Shown here: piece after piece, positions 25,869-33,621 of the stretch | Numbering within the stretch: position 1 is the first letter of the stretch | Layout of the letters: each line of letters starts with the position of its first letter | DNA from: Mitsuokella multacida DSM 20544 | GTDB lineage: Bacteria; Bacillota; Negativicutes; Selenomonadales; Selenomonadaceae | DNA: 64,000 nt | Direction of reading: 5' to 3' | NCBI RefSeq assembly: GCF_000155955.1 | Contig: NZ_GG697141.2 | Span: 248,001-312,000, forward strand | The notes under the pieces: model-generated | What the model was told of the DNA's origin: nothing | Databases searched by the model: none | What the model saw: the letters and a program-made list of their open reading frames with translations, nothing else | Translations under genes and position numbers: made by a program

Positions 25869-26987
25869 TGGTGAATTGTCAAGCTAAGTGCAACACCTTT
25901 GAGAAATAGACCTCATATGGTGTTTTGTAGCCAAGGCACTTCCTAGGGCGCAGGTTCAGTTCATGGTACTTCCGTTGGATGTAATCCTCTGGTATGTCCG
26001 TGATGTCCTTGCCCTTCGGGAAGAACTCTCGCAGAAGCCCATTGGTATTCTCGTTGGTCCTGCGCTCCCACGGATGGTGCGGAGCAGGAAAATAGAACGT
26101 CACACGTTTCAGCTCCTTTCTGAGCTGAACATGTTTTGAGAATTCCTTCCCTCGATCCGGCGTGACCGACAAGTGCGGCTGCCCCGAGAGCGCCTCACAC
26201 ATCACCTTGTTGACTGCAACAGCGGTCTTGCTCATGGCCTTTCCACTAAGCAAGTACCGGCTCTTCCGGTCCACCAACGTGACGAGGCATGCCTTTCCTT
26301 GCTTGCCTACTACGGTATCCGCTTCCCAGTGGCCTCGGACGGAACGGTTCGCCGCGCTGGCAGGACGATTTTCGATGGGGTGCGATATGACGAACTTGCC
26401 ACGACGTTCTTCGCTGCCTTTCTTGTGACGCCGTTTCCCGTGATGCCGTAGCTTCCGAAGTACAAACTTCGCTGAAGCCCCTGGCGGGTTCAGCAGGCCA
26501 GAGTGAATAGCACGGTAGATGGTTGGAACGCTGACAAGCCGACAGCTATGCTCCAGTTGGATTCGTCCAACAATCTCTTCTGGCGACCAGTGGTACTTCA
26601 GGATGCAGATCTGGATGTAGGAGTGCAGGGGGGCATTCTCAAGGCGCTTATGCGGACGACAGGCTTCCCTGCGCCGCTTGTAAAGCGCTTGCGCAGTCAA
26701 CGGGCAGTACGACATAGGCTGGCCCACAGGAGCCGCATTGCGGCGAAGCTCACGAGAAATGGTCGACTTGCTCCGGTTCAGCAGATAGGCAATCTCCGTG
26801 ATGGATTTGCCCTGAGCAAGAAAAAAGAGTATCTTTTCTCGCTCAGGTGGTGTAAGATGTGTGTAGTGGCACATAGGCTCTCCTTTGCTGTAGGTAGTTC
26901 TGTTCAAACACCATTATAACAGAGAGGTCTATGTGTCATTTTATTTGGTTGTCTAGGAGCTGTTGCACTTAGATTGTAAATCCATCA
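25869..26987 (-). mobile_element. IS30-family insertion sequence, copy 2 (intact)
   Basis: Same ends as copy 1 (TGGTGAATTGTCAAGC at the left, AATCCATCA at the right) with imperfect inverted repeats around CTAAGTGCAACA. With copy 1 it brackets the HTH-to-Fic module in the same orientation. The flanks show no shared target duplication. Confidence 0.9.
25879..26874 (-). CDS. IS30-family transposase
   Basis: 331 aa from the ATG at 26874, preceded by AAAGGAGA six bases upstream. N-terminal helix-turn-helix (EREKILFFLAQGKSITEIA, RSKSTISREL), then the IS30 DDE domain: Asp in GHWEADTVVG, Asp in VTPDRGKEF, Glu in ERRTNENTNG. Note ERRTNENT here against ERGTNENT in copy 1; the usual family pattern is ERGTNENTN, so the Gly-to-Arg change beside the catalytic Glu might weaken activity. 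Otherwise complete, whereas copy 1 is frameshifted. Confidence 0.92.
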   Translation of the reverse strand: MCHYTHLTPPEREKILFFLAQGKSITEIAYLLNRSKSTISRELRRNAAPVGQPMSYCPLTAQALYKRRREACRPHKRLENAPLHSYIQICILKYHWSPEEIVGRIQLEHSCRLVSVPTIYRAIHSGLLNPPGASAKFVLRKLRHHGKRRHKKGSEERRGKFVISHPIENRPASAANRSVRGHWEADTVVGKQGKACLVTLVDRKSRYLLSGKAMSKTAVAVNKVMCEALSGQPHLSVTPDRGKEFSKHVQLRKELKRVTFYFPAPHHPWERRTNENTNGLLREFFPKGKDITDIPEDYIQRKYHELNLRPRKCLGYKTPYEVYFSKVLHLA

Positions 26988-27153
26988 TCGAAAAGAACGT
27001 TTAAAGCCTATAGGGAATATCCATGGGGCAGCTACAGAAGGGAAAATAGGAGAGCGGTCTTGGGGACAGCAAGCTGGAGCTTGTAAGTATGAGATCTCTT
27101 TTCAATTAGGGTTTCCAGATCCTAGACTCTACCCAGATGAATGGACAGAGTAA
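26988..27153 (+). pseudogene. 3' remnant of an unidentified gene truncated by IS30
   Basis: From the IS30 end an open frame of about 54 codons runs to TAA at 27151-27153 with protein-like composition (NIHGAATEGKIGERSWGQQ, then YEISFQLGFPDPRLYPDEW). It has no start of its own with a ribosome site and abuts the insertion sequence, so it looks like the tail of a gene whose front was removed. Not recognised. Confidence 0.4.
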
Positions 27154-27171
27154 GCACGTTCCTGGTATAAT
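27142..27171 (+). promoter_or_regulatory. promoter of the candidate small RNA
   Basis: TGGACA (27142-27147), 18-base spacer, perfect TATAAT (27166-27171), immediately upstream of the strong hairpin at 27179-27241. Confidence 0.55.
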
Positions 27172-27177
27172 AAAGCG

Positions 27178-27247
27178 TAGCGTTGAATGCTTCAACCGAC
27201 GCGGGAGACTAGTTCCCGTGGGATTTGAAGCATGCAGCGCTTTTTTT
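27178..27247 (+). ncRNA. candidate structured small RNA of about 70 nt with its own terminator
   Basis: A 17-bp stem (27179-27195 with 27225-27241, one wobble, one mismatch) encloses a 29-base apical region that can form a second hairpin (CGGGA with TTCCCG). It is followed by seven T (27241-27247). A promoter 7 bases upstream puts the start at the base of the stem. It could be a stand-alone RNA, a leader with attenuation for the salvage operon 180 bases downstream, or only a terminator of the remnant gene. 27248-27348 is A+T-rich with no gene. Confidence 0.5.
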
Positions 27248-27348
27248 ATGGCTCCGAACGTCATTTTTGTTATATGAGAAAGATAATCATCTAATATGAC
27301 CTAATTCGTCTTTTTGATGACGTTTTAGTAAATAATAGTAAATAATAC

Positions 27349-27377
27349 TTGATTTGTTAAGTTAATGCTTGTAAAAT
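27349..27377 (+). promoter_or_regulatory. promoter of the aldolase-mtnK-mtnA operon
   Basis: TTGATT (27349-27354), 17-base spacer, TAAAAT (27372-27377). Just upstream (27328-27347) the tandem AGTAAATAAT sequence occurs twice and might be a regulator site. No clear LacI-type palindrome was found. Confidence 0.55.
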
Positions 27378-27423
27378 ATAGATATCGGAAAACTTGAAAG
27401 ATTCATGGAAAGAGGGCGTCATT

Positions 27424-28077
27424 ATGCTGGAGACTCAGAAGCGTGAGGTGGTCCGTTATGCGCAGCAGGCAGAACGGGATGGTCTTTGCCGTCATCGATC
27501 GGGGAATTTCAGCTGCCTTGACCCGGAGACGGGGCTCATTGCCATCACGCCGACGGGCATGGACCGGAACGAGATGACGCCGGAGGATGTCGTCATCATT
27601 GACCAGCAGGGCAGGACGGTCGAGGCGCTGACCGGCAGGAAGCCGACGAGCGAGAGCATGATGCACATGGCGGTCTACCGGTCGCGGCCGGACGTGCGGG
27701 CCATCGTGCACACGCACTCGAAGACGGCGACGGCCTTTGCTGTGATGAACAAGCCCATCCCGGCCATCGTCTACGAGCTCTTCCTGCTCGGCTGCAAGAA
27801 GGGCTATATCCCTGTGGCACCGTATGGACGCCCCGGCACAAAAGCGTTGGCGGAGTCGGTGTTGGAGCCGCTCAAGATCTCGGATGTCGCGCTGATGCAG
27901 GCGCATGGCGTCATCGCTGTCGCGGAGAACCTCAAGGAGGCACTGCTCAAGGCCAGCTACGTCGAGGAGCTCGCAGAGATCTATTACAAGACACTGACCG
28001 TGCTGGGACATGAGCCGGATGTGGTTCCCGTCAAGGAGCTCGAGGGATGGCGCTATCCTGGCAGTCTGTCTCTGTGA
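27424..28077 (+). CDS. class II aldolase, probably 5-deoxyribulose-1-phosphate aldolase (DrdA/Ald2-like)
   Basis: 217 aa from the ATG at 27424 (AGAGGG 8 bases upstream). FucA/AraD-type zinc enzyme: Zn ligands H96 and H98 in VHTHS and H161 in MQAHGV, with catalytic Glu77 in PTSES. The PTSE-x3-HMAVYRSRPD block is aldolase-like rather than the dehydratase MtnB type. Being first in an operon with mtnK and mtnA and no other mtn genes, the likely reaction is cleavage of 5-deoxyribulose-1-P (or the methylthio analogue) to DHAP plus an aldehyde, the DHAP shunt. L-fuculose-P aldolase or MtnB are alternatives. Confidence 0.8.
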   Translation: MLETQKREVVRYAQQAERDGLCRHRSGNFSCLDPETGLIAITPTGMDRNEMTPEDVVIIDQQGRTVEALTGRKPTSESMMHMAVYRSRPDVRAIVHTHSKTATAFAVMNKPIPAIVYELFLLGCKKGYIPVAPYGRPGTKALAESVLEPLKISDVALMQAHGVIAVAENLKEALLKASYVEELAEIYYKTLTVLGHEPDVVPVKELEGWRYPGSLSL

Positions 28078-28173
28078 TATTCGCTGAACGTTAACTTCTT
28101 TGTTTGGCTAAGTTTAGTCGCGAAACAATGATTTGATGATTCCAGATGATTCTATTTGAGGAGGTTTTTCATC

Positions 28174-29430
28174 ATGTCGGATTACAGCAAGTATTTCCTG
28201 ATGAAGGCAGAAGATGTACCCGCGTATGTCTGCACGAAGCTGCCGGATTTCTTTGCCGATGATGCTGTCCTGACCTCTGAGGAGATCGGCGATGGCAATC
28301 TCAATTACGTCTTCCGGGTCCGTGATGCGAAGTCGGGCAAGACCATCATCGTCAAGCAGGCGGGCGTGGAGCTGCGCATCTCGAAGGACATGCACCTGTC
28401 TACCGACCGCGGCCGCATCGAGGCCAAGATCCTGTCCATCCAGGGCAAGCTGGCACCGGGGCTCGTGCCGCATGTCTACCTCTACGACGGCACGATGTGT
28501 GCCATCACGATGGAGGACATGGTCGGCCATACGATGATGCGCACGGGGCTGCTCGAACATCATATCTACCCGCATTTTGCAGAGGATATCTCGACCTTCA
28601 TGGCGCGGACACTGCTGCTCTCGACGGATATCGTCATGGACCATCAGGAGAAGAAGGAGCTCGTCAAGAGTTTCATCAACCCAGACCTCTGCGACCTGAC
28701 CGAGAACCTCGTCTACACTGAGCCCTACAACGACTGTGCTAAGCGCAACCACGTATTCCCACCGAATGCCGACTTTGTGCAGAAGGAGATCTATGGGGAC
28801 AAGGCCCTGCATCTCGAGGCAGCCAAGCTGAAATTTGAATTCATGAACAACGCGCAGTCGCTGATTCACGGCGACCTGCACACGGGCTCCATCTTCATCA
28901 ACGATACGCATACTTTTGTCTTTGACCCGGAGTTTGCCTTTTACGGCCCGATGGGCTACGACATCGGTAATATCCTGGCCAACATGTTCTTCGCCTGGTG
29001 CAATGGCGATGCGACGATTGCAGATGCGGCAGAGCGCCAGAGATTCTGCGGCTGGGTACTCCAGACCATCGAGGAGATCCTGGACAAGTTCATTGCGAAG
29101 TTCTGGGCTCTGTATCAGGAAAGGGTCACGGATGAGATGGCCAAGACAGAAGGTTTCCTCGACTATTACCTCGGCACGGTCCTCGCGGACACGGCCGGCG
29201 TCATGGGCATTGAAATGATCCGCCGCACGGTTGGCATCGCCAATGTCAAGGACATCACTTCGATTGAAGATCCGGTAAAGAGGGCCCGCGCAGAGCGCAT
29301 CATCCTGACGCTAGCGAAGACCTGCATCATGAAGCGCAGCGGCTTCCGCTGTGGCAGAGACTATCGCCGGGCCATCGAGCAGGCTATCGCGAGATTCCCG
29401 CGGCAGGGCACGGAACAGCGGGCTTCGTGA
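28174..29430 (+). CDS. mtnK: 5-methylthioribose / 5-deoxyribose kinase
   Basis: 418 aa from the ATG at 28174, nine bases after GAGGAGG. Protein-kinase-like fold typical of MtnK: nucleotide loop GDGNLNYVF (about 42-50), catalytic HGDLHTGS near 230, metal-binding [16 protein letters not shown]. Phosphorylates the ribose C1 of methylthioribose (and of 5-deoxyribose in the shunt), made from MTA or 5'-deoxyadenosine by a nucleosidase. No nucleosidase gene is in the window. Followed by mtnA after 38 bases. Confidence 0.93.
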   Translation: MSDYSKYFLMKAEDVPAYVCTKLPDFFADDAVLTSEEIGDGNLNYVFRVRDAKSGKTIIVKQAGVELRISKDMHLSTDRGRIEAKILSIQGKLAPGLVPHVYLYDGTMCAITMEDMVGHTMMRTGLLEHHIYPHFAEDISTFMARTLLLSTDIVMDHQEKKELVKSFINPDLCDLTENLVYTEPYNDCAKRNHVFPPNADFVQKEIYGDKALHLEAAKLKFEFMNNAQSLIHGDLHTGSIFINDTHTFVFDPEFAFYGPMGYDIGNILANMFFAWCNGDATIADAAERQRFCGWVLQTIEEILDKFIAKFWALYQERVTDEMAKTEGFLDYYLGTVLADTAGVMGIEMIRRTVGIANVKDITSIEDPVKRARAERIILTLAKTCIMKRSGFRCGRDYRRAIEQAIARFPRQGTEQRAS

Positions 29431-29468
29431 TTTGCGTGCGTGATGAAGTGAAGAGAGGAGATTTTCAA

Positions 29469-30548
29469 ATGACGGAAGAGAAGAGCATCATGGACTACGA
29501 GACGGTAGCCCTCGACGATACGGAACATGCACTGGTCATCATCGATCAGACGAAGCTGCCGGGGCGCACGGAGCTCCTGCACCTGAAAACGCAGAAGGAA
29601 ATCTGGGTGGCCATCAATACGCTGGCGGTCCGCGGGGCACCGGCTATCGGCGATGCGGCGGCCATCGGCATCTACCTCGCCGCGCGGGAGATCGAGACGG
29701 ATGATTACGAGGAATTCCTGCGCCGGTTCCGGGAGGCAAAGGCGTATCTCGACTCGTCGCGCCCGACAGCAGTCAATCTTTCTTGGGCGCTCAACCGCAT
29801 GGAGCAGGTCGTCCTGCAGGCCAAGGGGAAGCCGCTCGCTGAAATCAAGCAGATGCTGCACGATGAGGCCGTCAAGATCAAGGACGAAGATATCTGGATC
29901 TGTAGCAAGATCGGTGAGTACGGCCTGACGCTCGTCAAGAAGGGCGATGGCCTGCTGACGCACTGCAATGCTGGCCAGCTGGCCACGGCCAAGTACGGCA
30001 CGGCCACAGCGCCAATGTACCTCGGGCATCAAAAGGGGTATGGCTTCCATGTGTTCTGCGACGAGACGCGGCCGCAGCTGCAGGGCGCACGGCTGACCTC
30101 TTATGAGCTCAGCGCTTCGGGGCTTGATGTGACACTGATCTGCGACAACATGGCCTCGTCCGTCATGAAGAACGGCTGGGTCCAAGCTGTATTCGTCGGC
30201 TGTGACCGCGTCGCGGCCAACGGCGATGCGGCGAACAAGATCGGCACTTCGGGCGTGGCTATCCTCGCGAAGTACTATGGCATCCCGTTCTACGTCTGTG
30301 CGCCGACTTCGACGATTGACTTCGCGACGCCGACGGGGGCAGGCATCAAGATCGAGCAGCGTCCGCCCGAGGAAGTCACGGAGATGTGGTACAAGGAGCG
30401 CATGGCACCGAAGGGAATCAAGGTCTACAATCCGGCCTTCGATGTGACGGACCACAGCCTCATCACGGCCATCGTCACGGAATACGGCATTGCCCGGGCA
30501 CCGTACGACGTTTCGTTGCAGGAAATCCGCCGGAAATGTGGAAGATGA
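29469..30548 (+). CDS. mtnA: S-methyl-5-thioribose-1-phosphate isomerase
   Basis: 359 aa from the ATG at 29469 with GAGAGGAG 8 bases upstream. Converts the aldose 1-phosphate to the ribulose 1-phosphate. Family marks: RGAPAIG (55-61), catalytic Cys166 in [10 protein letters not shown], catalytic Asp246 in [17 protein letters not shown]. It belongs to the eIF2B-like isomerase superfamily. It supplies the substrate of the aldolase two genes upstream, completing a kinase-isomerase-aldolase set. Confidence 0.95.
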   Translation: MTEEKSIMDYETVALDDTEHALVIIDQTKLPGRTELLHLKTQKEIWVAINTLAVRGAPAIGDAAAIGIYLAAREIETDDYEEFLRRFREAKAYLDSSRPTAVNLSWALNRMEQVVLQAKGKPLAEIKQMLHDEAVKIKDEDIWICSKIGEYGLTLVKKGDGLLTHCNAGQLATAKYGTATAPMYLGHQKGYGFHVFCDETRPQLQGARLTSYELSASGLDVTLICDNMASSVMKNGWVQAVFVGCDRVAANGDAANKIGTSGVAILAKYYGIPFYVCAPTSTIDFATPTGAGIKIEQRPPEEVTEMWYKERMAPKGIKVYNPAFDVTDHSLITAIVTEYGIARAPYDVSLQEIRRKCGR

Positions 30549-30598
30549 GAAGTAACGAATCATAGAGAAGATCTGGAGAATAGGAAGGGGATGGCGGC

Positions 30599-31600
30599 AT
30601 GGTCACGTTGCAGGACATTGCTGAGCGGGCAGGCGTCTCGAAGACGGCGGTCTCGCTCGTGCTCAACGACAAGCCCGGCGTCAGCGAGGAGAAGCGCGGG
30701 GAGATCCGGCGCATTGCAGAGGCCTGTGGTTATCGTCTGCCGCACCGCAGTCCGGACAAGCCGCGGAACATCTGCTTCCTCAAGTATCAGGCAAAGGGAT
30801 ACATGGTCCGCCAGAATGGCGACTTCATCACGCGCGTCATCGACGGTGTCGAGAGCACGGCACGCCAGCACGGCTATTCACTGACCATAATGAATGTGCG
30901 GGCGGAGAATCTGGCAGCGATGATTCCTGTCATCAACGAGGCTCATGACGACGGCATCATCTTCCTCGGGACAGAGCTGGAACCGGACATGGCACCGCTG
31001 TTGCGGGAATTTGCCGCGCCGCTCGTCGTGCTCGACAATGAGATGCGCCATCTCGACCAGGATACCGTCGTCATGGACAATGAGGAGGCCGTCTACCGCG
31101 CGATGCAGTACCTCTACGACAAAGGACATCGAAAGATCGGCCACCTGACCACGACGTACGCCGTGCCGAACCTTAAGGCGAGAAGCCGTGCATTCCGTCA
31201 GGCGCTCCTGGAGCTCGGCCTGTCTGGTGATGCGGCCTTTTCGTATTGCGCGCCTGACGATGTCCGCGCCTATACGAATGCACTCGTCGAGCAGATTGAC
31301 TCAGAAAACCTGCCGACAGCCATCCTCGCCGACAACGATATCTTAGCCATCAACCTGCTGCTGGCGCTCGAGAAAATCGGCAAGCGCGTGCCGGAGGACG
31401 TCTCCGTCATCGGCATCGACGACCTGACCATCAGCGCCATGACGCGCCCCGAGCTCACGACCATCCACCTCGAGAAGAAGCGTATGGGAAGCGCCGCTGT
31501 CAAGCGCCTGCTGAGCCTTATCGCTGACCGCAGGCAGCATCCGCTCAAGATCATGACGAGCTGCTGGCTCGTCGAGCGCCATTCCGTGCAAGCCATCTGA
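30599..31600 (+). CDS. LacI/GalR-family transcriptional regulator
   Basis: 333 aa. N-terminal LacI helix-turn-helix (VTLQDIAERAGVSKTAVSLVL, 2-22) with hinge, then a periplasmic-binding-protein-like effector domain with the usual GIIFLGTE and VIGIDD segments. GGAAGGGG lies 9 bases before the ATG. It follows mtnA by 50 bases and is closed by its own terminator, so it is probably the regulator of the salvage operon, with a sugar phosphate or nucleoside as ligand; that is an inference from position. Confidence 0.88.
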   Translation: MVTLQDIAERAGVSKTAVSLVLNDKPGVSEEKRGEIRRIAEACGYRLPHRSPDKPRNICFLKYQAKGYMVRQNGDFITRVIDGVESTARQHGYSLTIMNVRAENLAAMIPVINEAHDDGIIFLGTELEPDMAPLLREFAAPLVVLDNEMRHLDQDTVVMDNEEAVYRAMQYLYDKGHRKIGHLTTTYAVPNLKARSRAFRQALLELGLSGDAAFSYCAPDDVRAYTNALVEQIDSENLPTAILADNDILAINLLLALEKIGKRVPEDVSVIGIDDLTISAMTRPELTTIHLEKKRMGSAAVKRLLSLIADRRQHPLKIMTSCWLVERHSVQAI

Positions 31601-31629
31601 CCAGCTGAACATAAAACCGTGAGAAGAAG

Positions 31630-31683
31630 CGCCTTCCTGTCATCCTTGACTGCTGATACATCGATGATGGGGAGGCGGTTTTT
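31630..31683 (+). terminator. intrinsic terminator after the lacI-type gene
   Basis: A 15-bp stem (31630-31644 with 31663-31677, three G-U wobbles, no mismatch), 18-base loop, then GTTTTT. Confidence 0.75.
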
Positions 31684-31790
31684 GGCAGATAGCGCATTGT
31701 GGCAGGAATTTGAGCTGAGAAGATCGAATTCTTCTAATAATATCGAATATATATATGAAGATAACAGTGGACGATATGGAGGTGATGGTC

Positions 31791-32126
31791 ATGGGAAAGA
31801 GATTCGGCGTGATGACGATGCTGGCGGCTCTGCTGCTGCTCGTCTTGTCGACGGTGGCGTTGGCGGCTTCGCCTATCAACAAGGATGGTTACTACAAGGG
31901 CATCCGGCTGGCGGGGAAGGTCAAGGTCGTGGAGTACAATGCGGACATCAAGGTGAAGGTTGTCAGCAGTTTCCCGGATCTGCGGGTCAAGGCGGTCGAG
32001 CATTTCCCCGATGACATCGGCGAGTGGCAGTTCGTGGACTACGGCGAGGACTTCACGATCCAGTATGTCGATAGCTTCCCAGACATCAAGATCGAGTTTG
32101 TCGAGCACTGGCCGGGCGTGGAATGA
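31791..32126 (+). CDS. small secreted protein with repeated FPD motifs
   Basis: 111 aa from the ATG at 31791, eight bases after GGAGG. Signal peptide 1-25 ending ALA. The mature part consists of beta-strand-like repeats built around V-x-x-FPD: ADIKVKVVSSFPD (51-63), LRVKAVEHFPD (64-74), FTIQYVDSFPD (88-98), IKIEFVEHWPG (99-109). The alternating hydrophobic pattern suggests a short beta-helix or sheet. I know no function. Twenty-nine bases after the end a Shine-Dalgarno-like region and the next gene, an Asp-rich membrane protein, follow. Confidence 0.75.
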   Translation: MGKRFGVMTMLAALLLLVLSTVALAASPINKDGYYKGIRLAGKVKVVEYNADIKVKVVSSFPDLRVKAVEHFPDDIGEWQFVDYGEDFTIQYVDSFPDIKIEFVEHWPGVE

Positions 32127-32183
32127 TGGACGTATCAGAAGTCGTTTGCCGGATAAGATTTTTTTAGATTCGAGGTGCTTTGT

Positions 32184-32969
32184 ATGGTCATGGGGACGGT
32201 ATTGCTGGGGCTGCTGATTGCCGGTGCAGCTGTTTTTTTGATGAATCGTCCGATGAAGACGAGACAGTCGGAGGCTGAGATGGCGGTGGAGCCGGTTGAG
32301 CCAGTCCGACCGGAGACGAAAGCCACGGCTTTTGCTGCAGGAGGGGCTGATGCGAAAGGCGGGCCGGCTCCGGTGACGAAACTGGGGCCGAATGGGGTTT
32401 CGCGGGCGGCTGGCCCTCGCCTGACGGCGGAGCAGTGCCGGGAATTGGCGCGGATCCATCGGCAGAATATGCTGAATCGCCAGCACGACAGCCGCATGTC
32501 GGCGGCTGCGGCGGTGGCCGGCGCAGTGGCTGGGGCGGCGCTGATGCGCCATCACGATGCGGAGGCCCAGCAGGCGCGCCTCGACCAGATGGCTGTGGCG
32601 CAGCGCACACAGCAGCAGTCGGATGTAGATTCGTACGATGCAGAGGATGCGGATGGCTATAGCGATTACGGCGATTACGGAGACGACTACACCGCGGATG
32701 ATGCAGATGACAGGGCCGATGGCACAGATGACTACGATGCAGATGACGATGGCTTCCATGATGATGATGTCGACTGGGACGCAGACTGGTCGGTCGACGA
32801 TGAGGAAGACCACGGGGATGACGAGCCGGACTATGATGATTACGGCAATTATGGCAATGATGACTACAGCAGCTACGGCGACTACTCGGGTGCTGACCAC
32901 GATGATGACTACGGAGATTATGGCGGCTATGGCGGTGACGATTACGGCGGCGATGACGGCGGATTTTGA
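32184..32969 (+). CDS. membrane-anchored, extremely Asp/Tyr/Gly-rich protein
   Basis: 261 aa from the ATG at 32184, six bases after GAGGTG. One N-terminal membrane segment (VLLGLLIAGAAVFLM, 6-20) and no clear cleavage site. Residues 25-95 are Ala/Pro/Glu-rich linker. Around 110-125 an Ala/Gly-rich helix (AAAAVAGAVAGAALM) could be a second hydrophobic segment. From about residue 150 to the end nearly half the residues are Asp, mixed with Tyr and Gly in DYGDYG-type units. Strongly acidic, likely disordered, possibly calcium-binding or a surface/cell-wall polymer-like tail. 32970-32999 is plain spacer before the IS605 element. Confidence 0.7.
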   Translation: MVMGTVLLGLLIAGAAVFLMNRPMKTRQSEAEMAVEPVEPVRPETKATAFAAGGADAKGGPAPVTKLGPNGVSRAAGPRLTAEQCRELARIHRQNMLNRQHDSRMSAAAAVAGAVAGAALMRHHDAEAQQARLDQMAVAQRTQQQSDVDSYDAEDADGYSDYGDYGDDYTADDADDRADGTDDYDADDDGFHDDDVDWDADWSVDDEEDHGDDEPDYDDYGNYGNDDYSSYGDYSGADHDDDYGDYGGYGGDDYGGDDGGF

Positions 32970-33049
32970 TGGACTCTGAGGCAGGATTTTGCGATTGACT
33001 CGCGAATGCAGTAAAGATACGAGAATCCTTCTAGGTTTTCAATTAAAAT

Positions 33050-33093
33050 GCGGCCAGGAATCTTCTCACTTCAGTCAGGAGAGGAATGGCCGC
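33050..33093 (-). other. left-end hairpin of the IS605-type element
   Basis: GCGGCCA (33050-33056) pairs with TGGCCGC (33087-33093). Inside, TCTTCTC can pair with GAGAGGA around an ACTTCAGTC loop that resembles the right-end hairpin. It lies just beyond the tnpA stop, so it may be both a transposase recognition hairpin and a transcription stop. Confidence 0.55.
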
Positions 33094-33101
33094 AACGGTA
33101 G

Positions 33102-33527
33102 TCACTTGGAATACTGATTCTGGATGTATTTTGCGACTACTTCCTTGCTCATGTTGCCAAGTGTGCTCATATAGTAGCTGCGTGACCAGATATGACCGCC
33201 CCAGAATTTATCATGCTTGATCTCGGGATGTTTTTTTAGGAACAGTCTGGCACTGCCGCCTTTGAGTGCCTTGACGATGTTTGTCGGCGTATACTTTGGC
33301 TTGAAGCTGATGAGCATGTGCACATGCTCTGGCATGACTTCCAGCTCTTCGACGGTCACATCGTTCAGCTGCGCGATGCGCAGCAAGATGTCCTTCATCT
33401 CCTGCACGAGCTCCGGTGTCGTGAAGGCTGGGTTCCGATACTTCGTCACCCAGATCAGATGAAAGTGGAAATTGTAGACGTATCCACGCTCATAGATTGC
33501 ATCTGGGATGCGCTCTTTCCGTTTCAT
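33102..33527 (-). CDS. tnpA: IS200/IS605 TnpA, Y1 HUH transposase
   Basis: 141 aa from the ATG at 33527, with AAGGAAGGAG about 10 bases upstream. The HUH pair is H68-V-H70 in PEHVHMLISF, and the single catalytic Tyr is probably Y134 in VVAKYIQNQ. A single-strand peel-and-paste transposase. Complete, so it could mobilise the element even though tnpB is broken. Confidence 0.92.
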   Translation of the reverse strand: MKRKERIPDAIYERGYVYNFHFHLIWVTKYRNPAFTTPELVQEMKDILLRIAQLNDVTVEELEVMPEHVHMLISFKPKYTPTNIVKALKGGSARLFLKKHPEIKHDKFWGGHIWSRSYYMSTLGNMSKEVVAKYIQNQYSK

Positions 33528-33621
33528 GTGTATCACACTCCTTCCTTTTTATTATAGCGATATATTGCTTGTTAGGCAATCTTATATGCTGTATAATAGA
33601 AGTAGGAAGGAGGCGAATAAA

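Noticed and set aside
16184-26987. A recent composite transposon made by the two IS30 copies
   Set aside because: The copies differ at many positions, copy 1 is frameshifted and no outer target duplication is seen.
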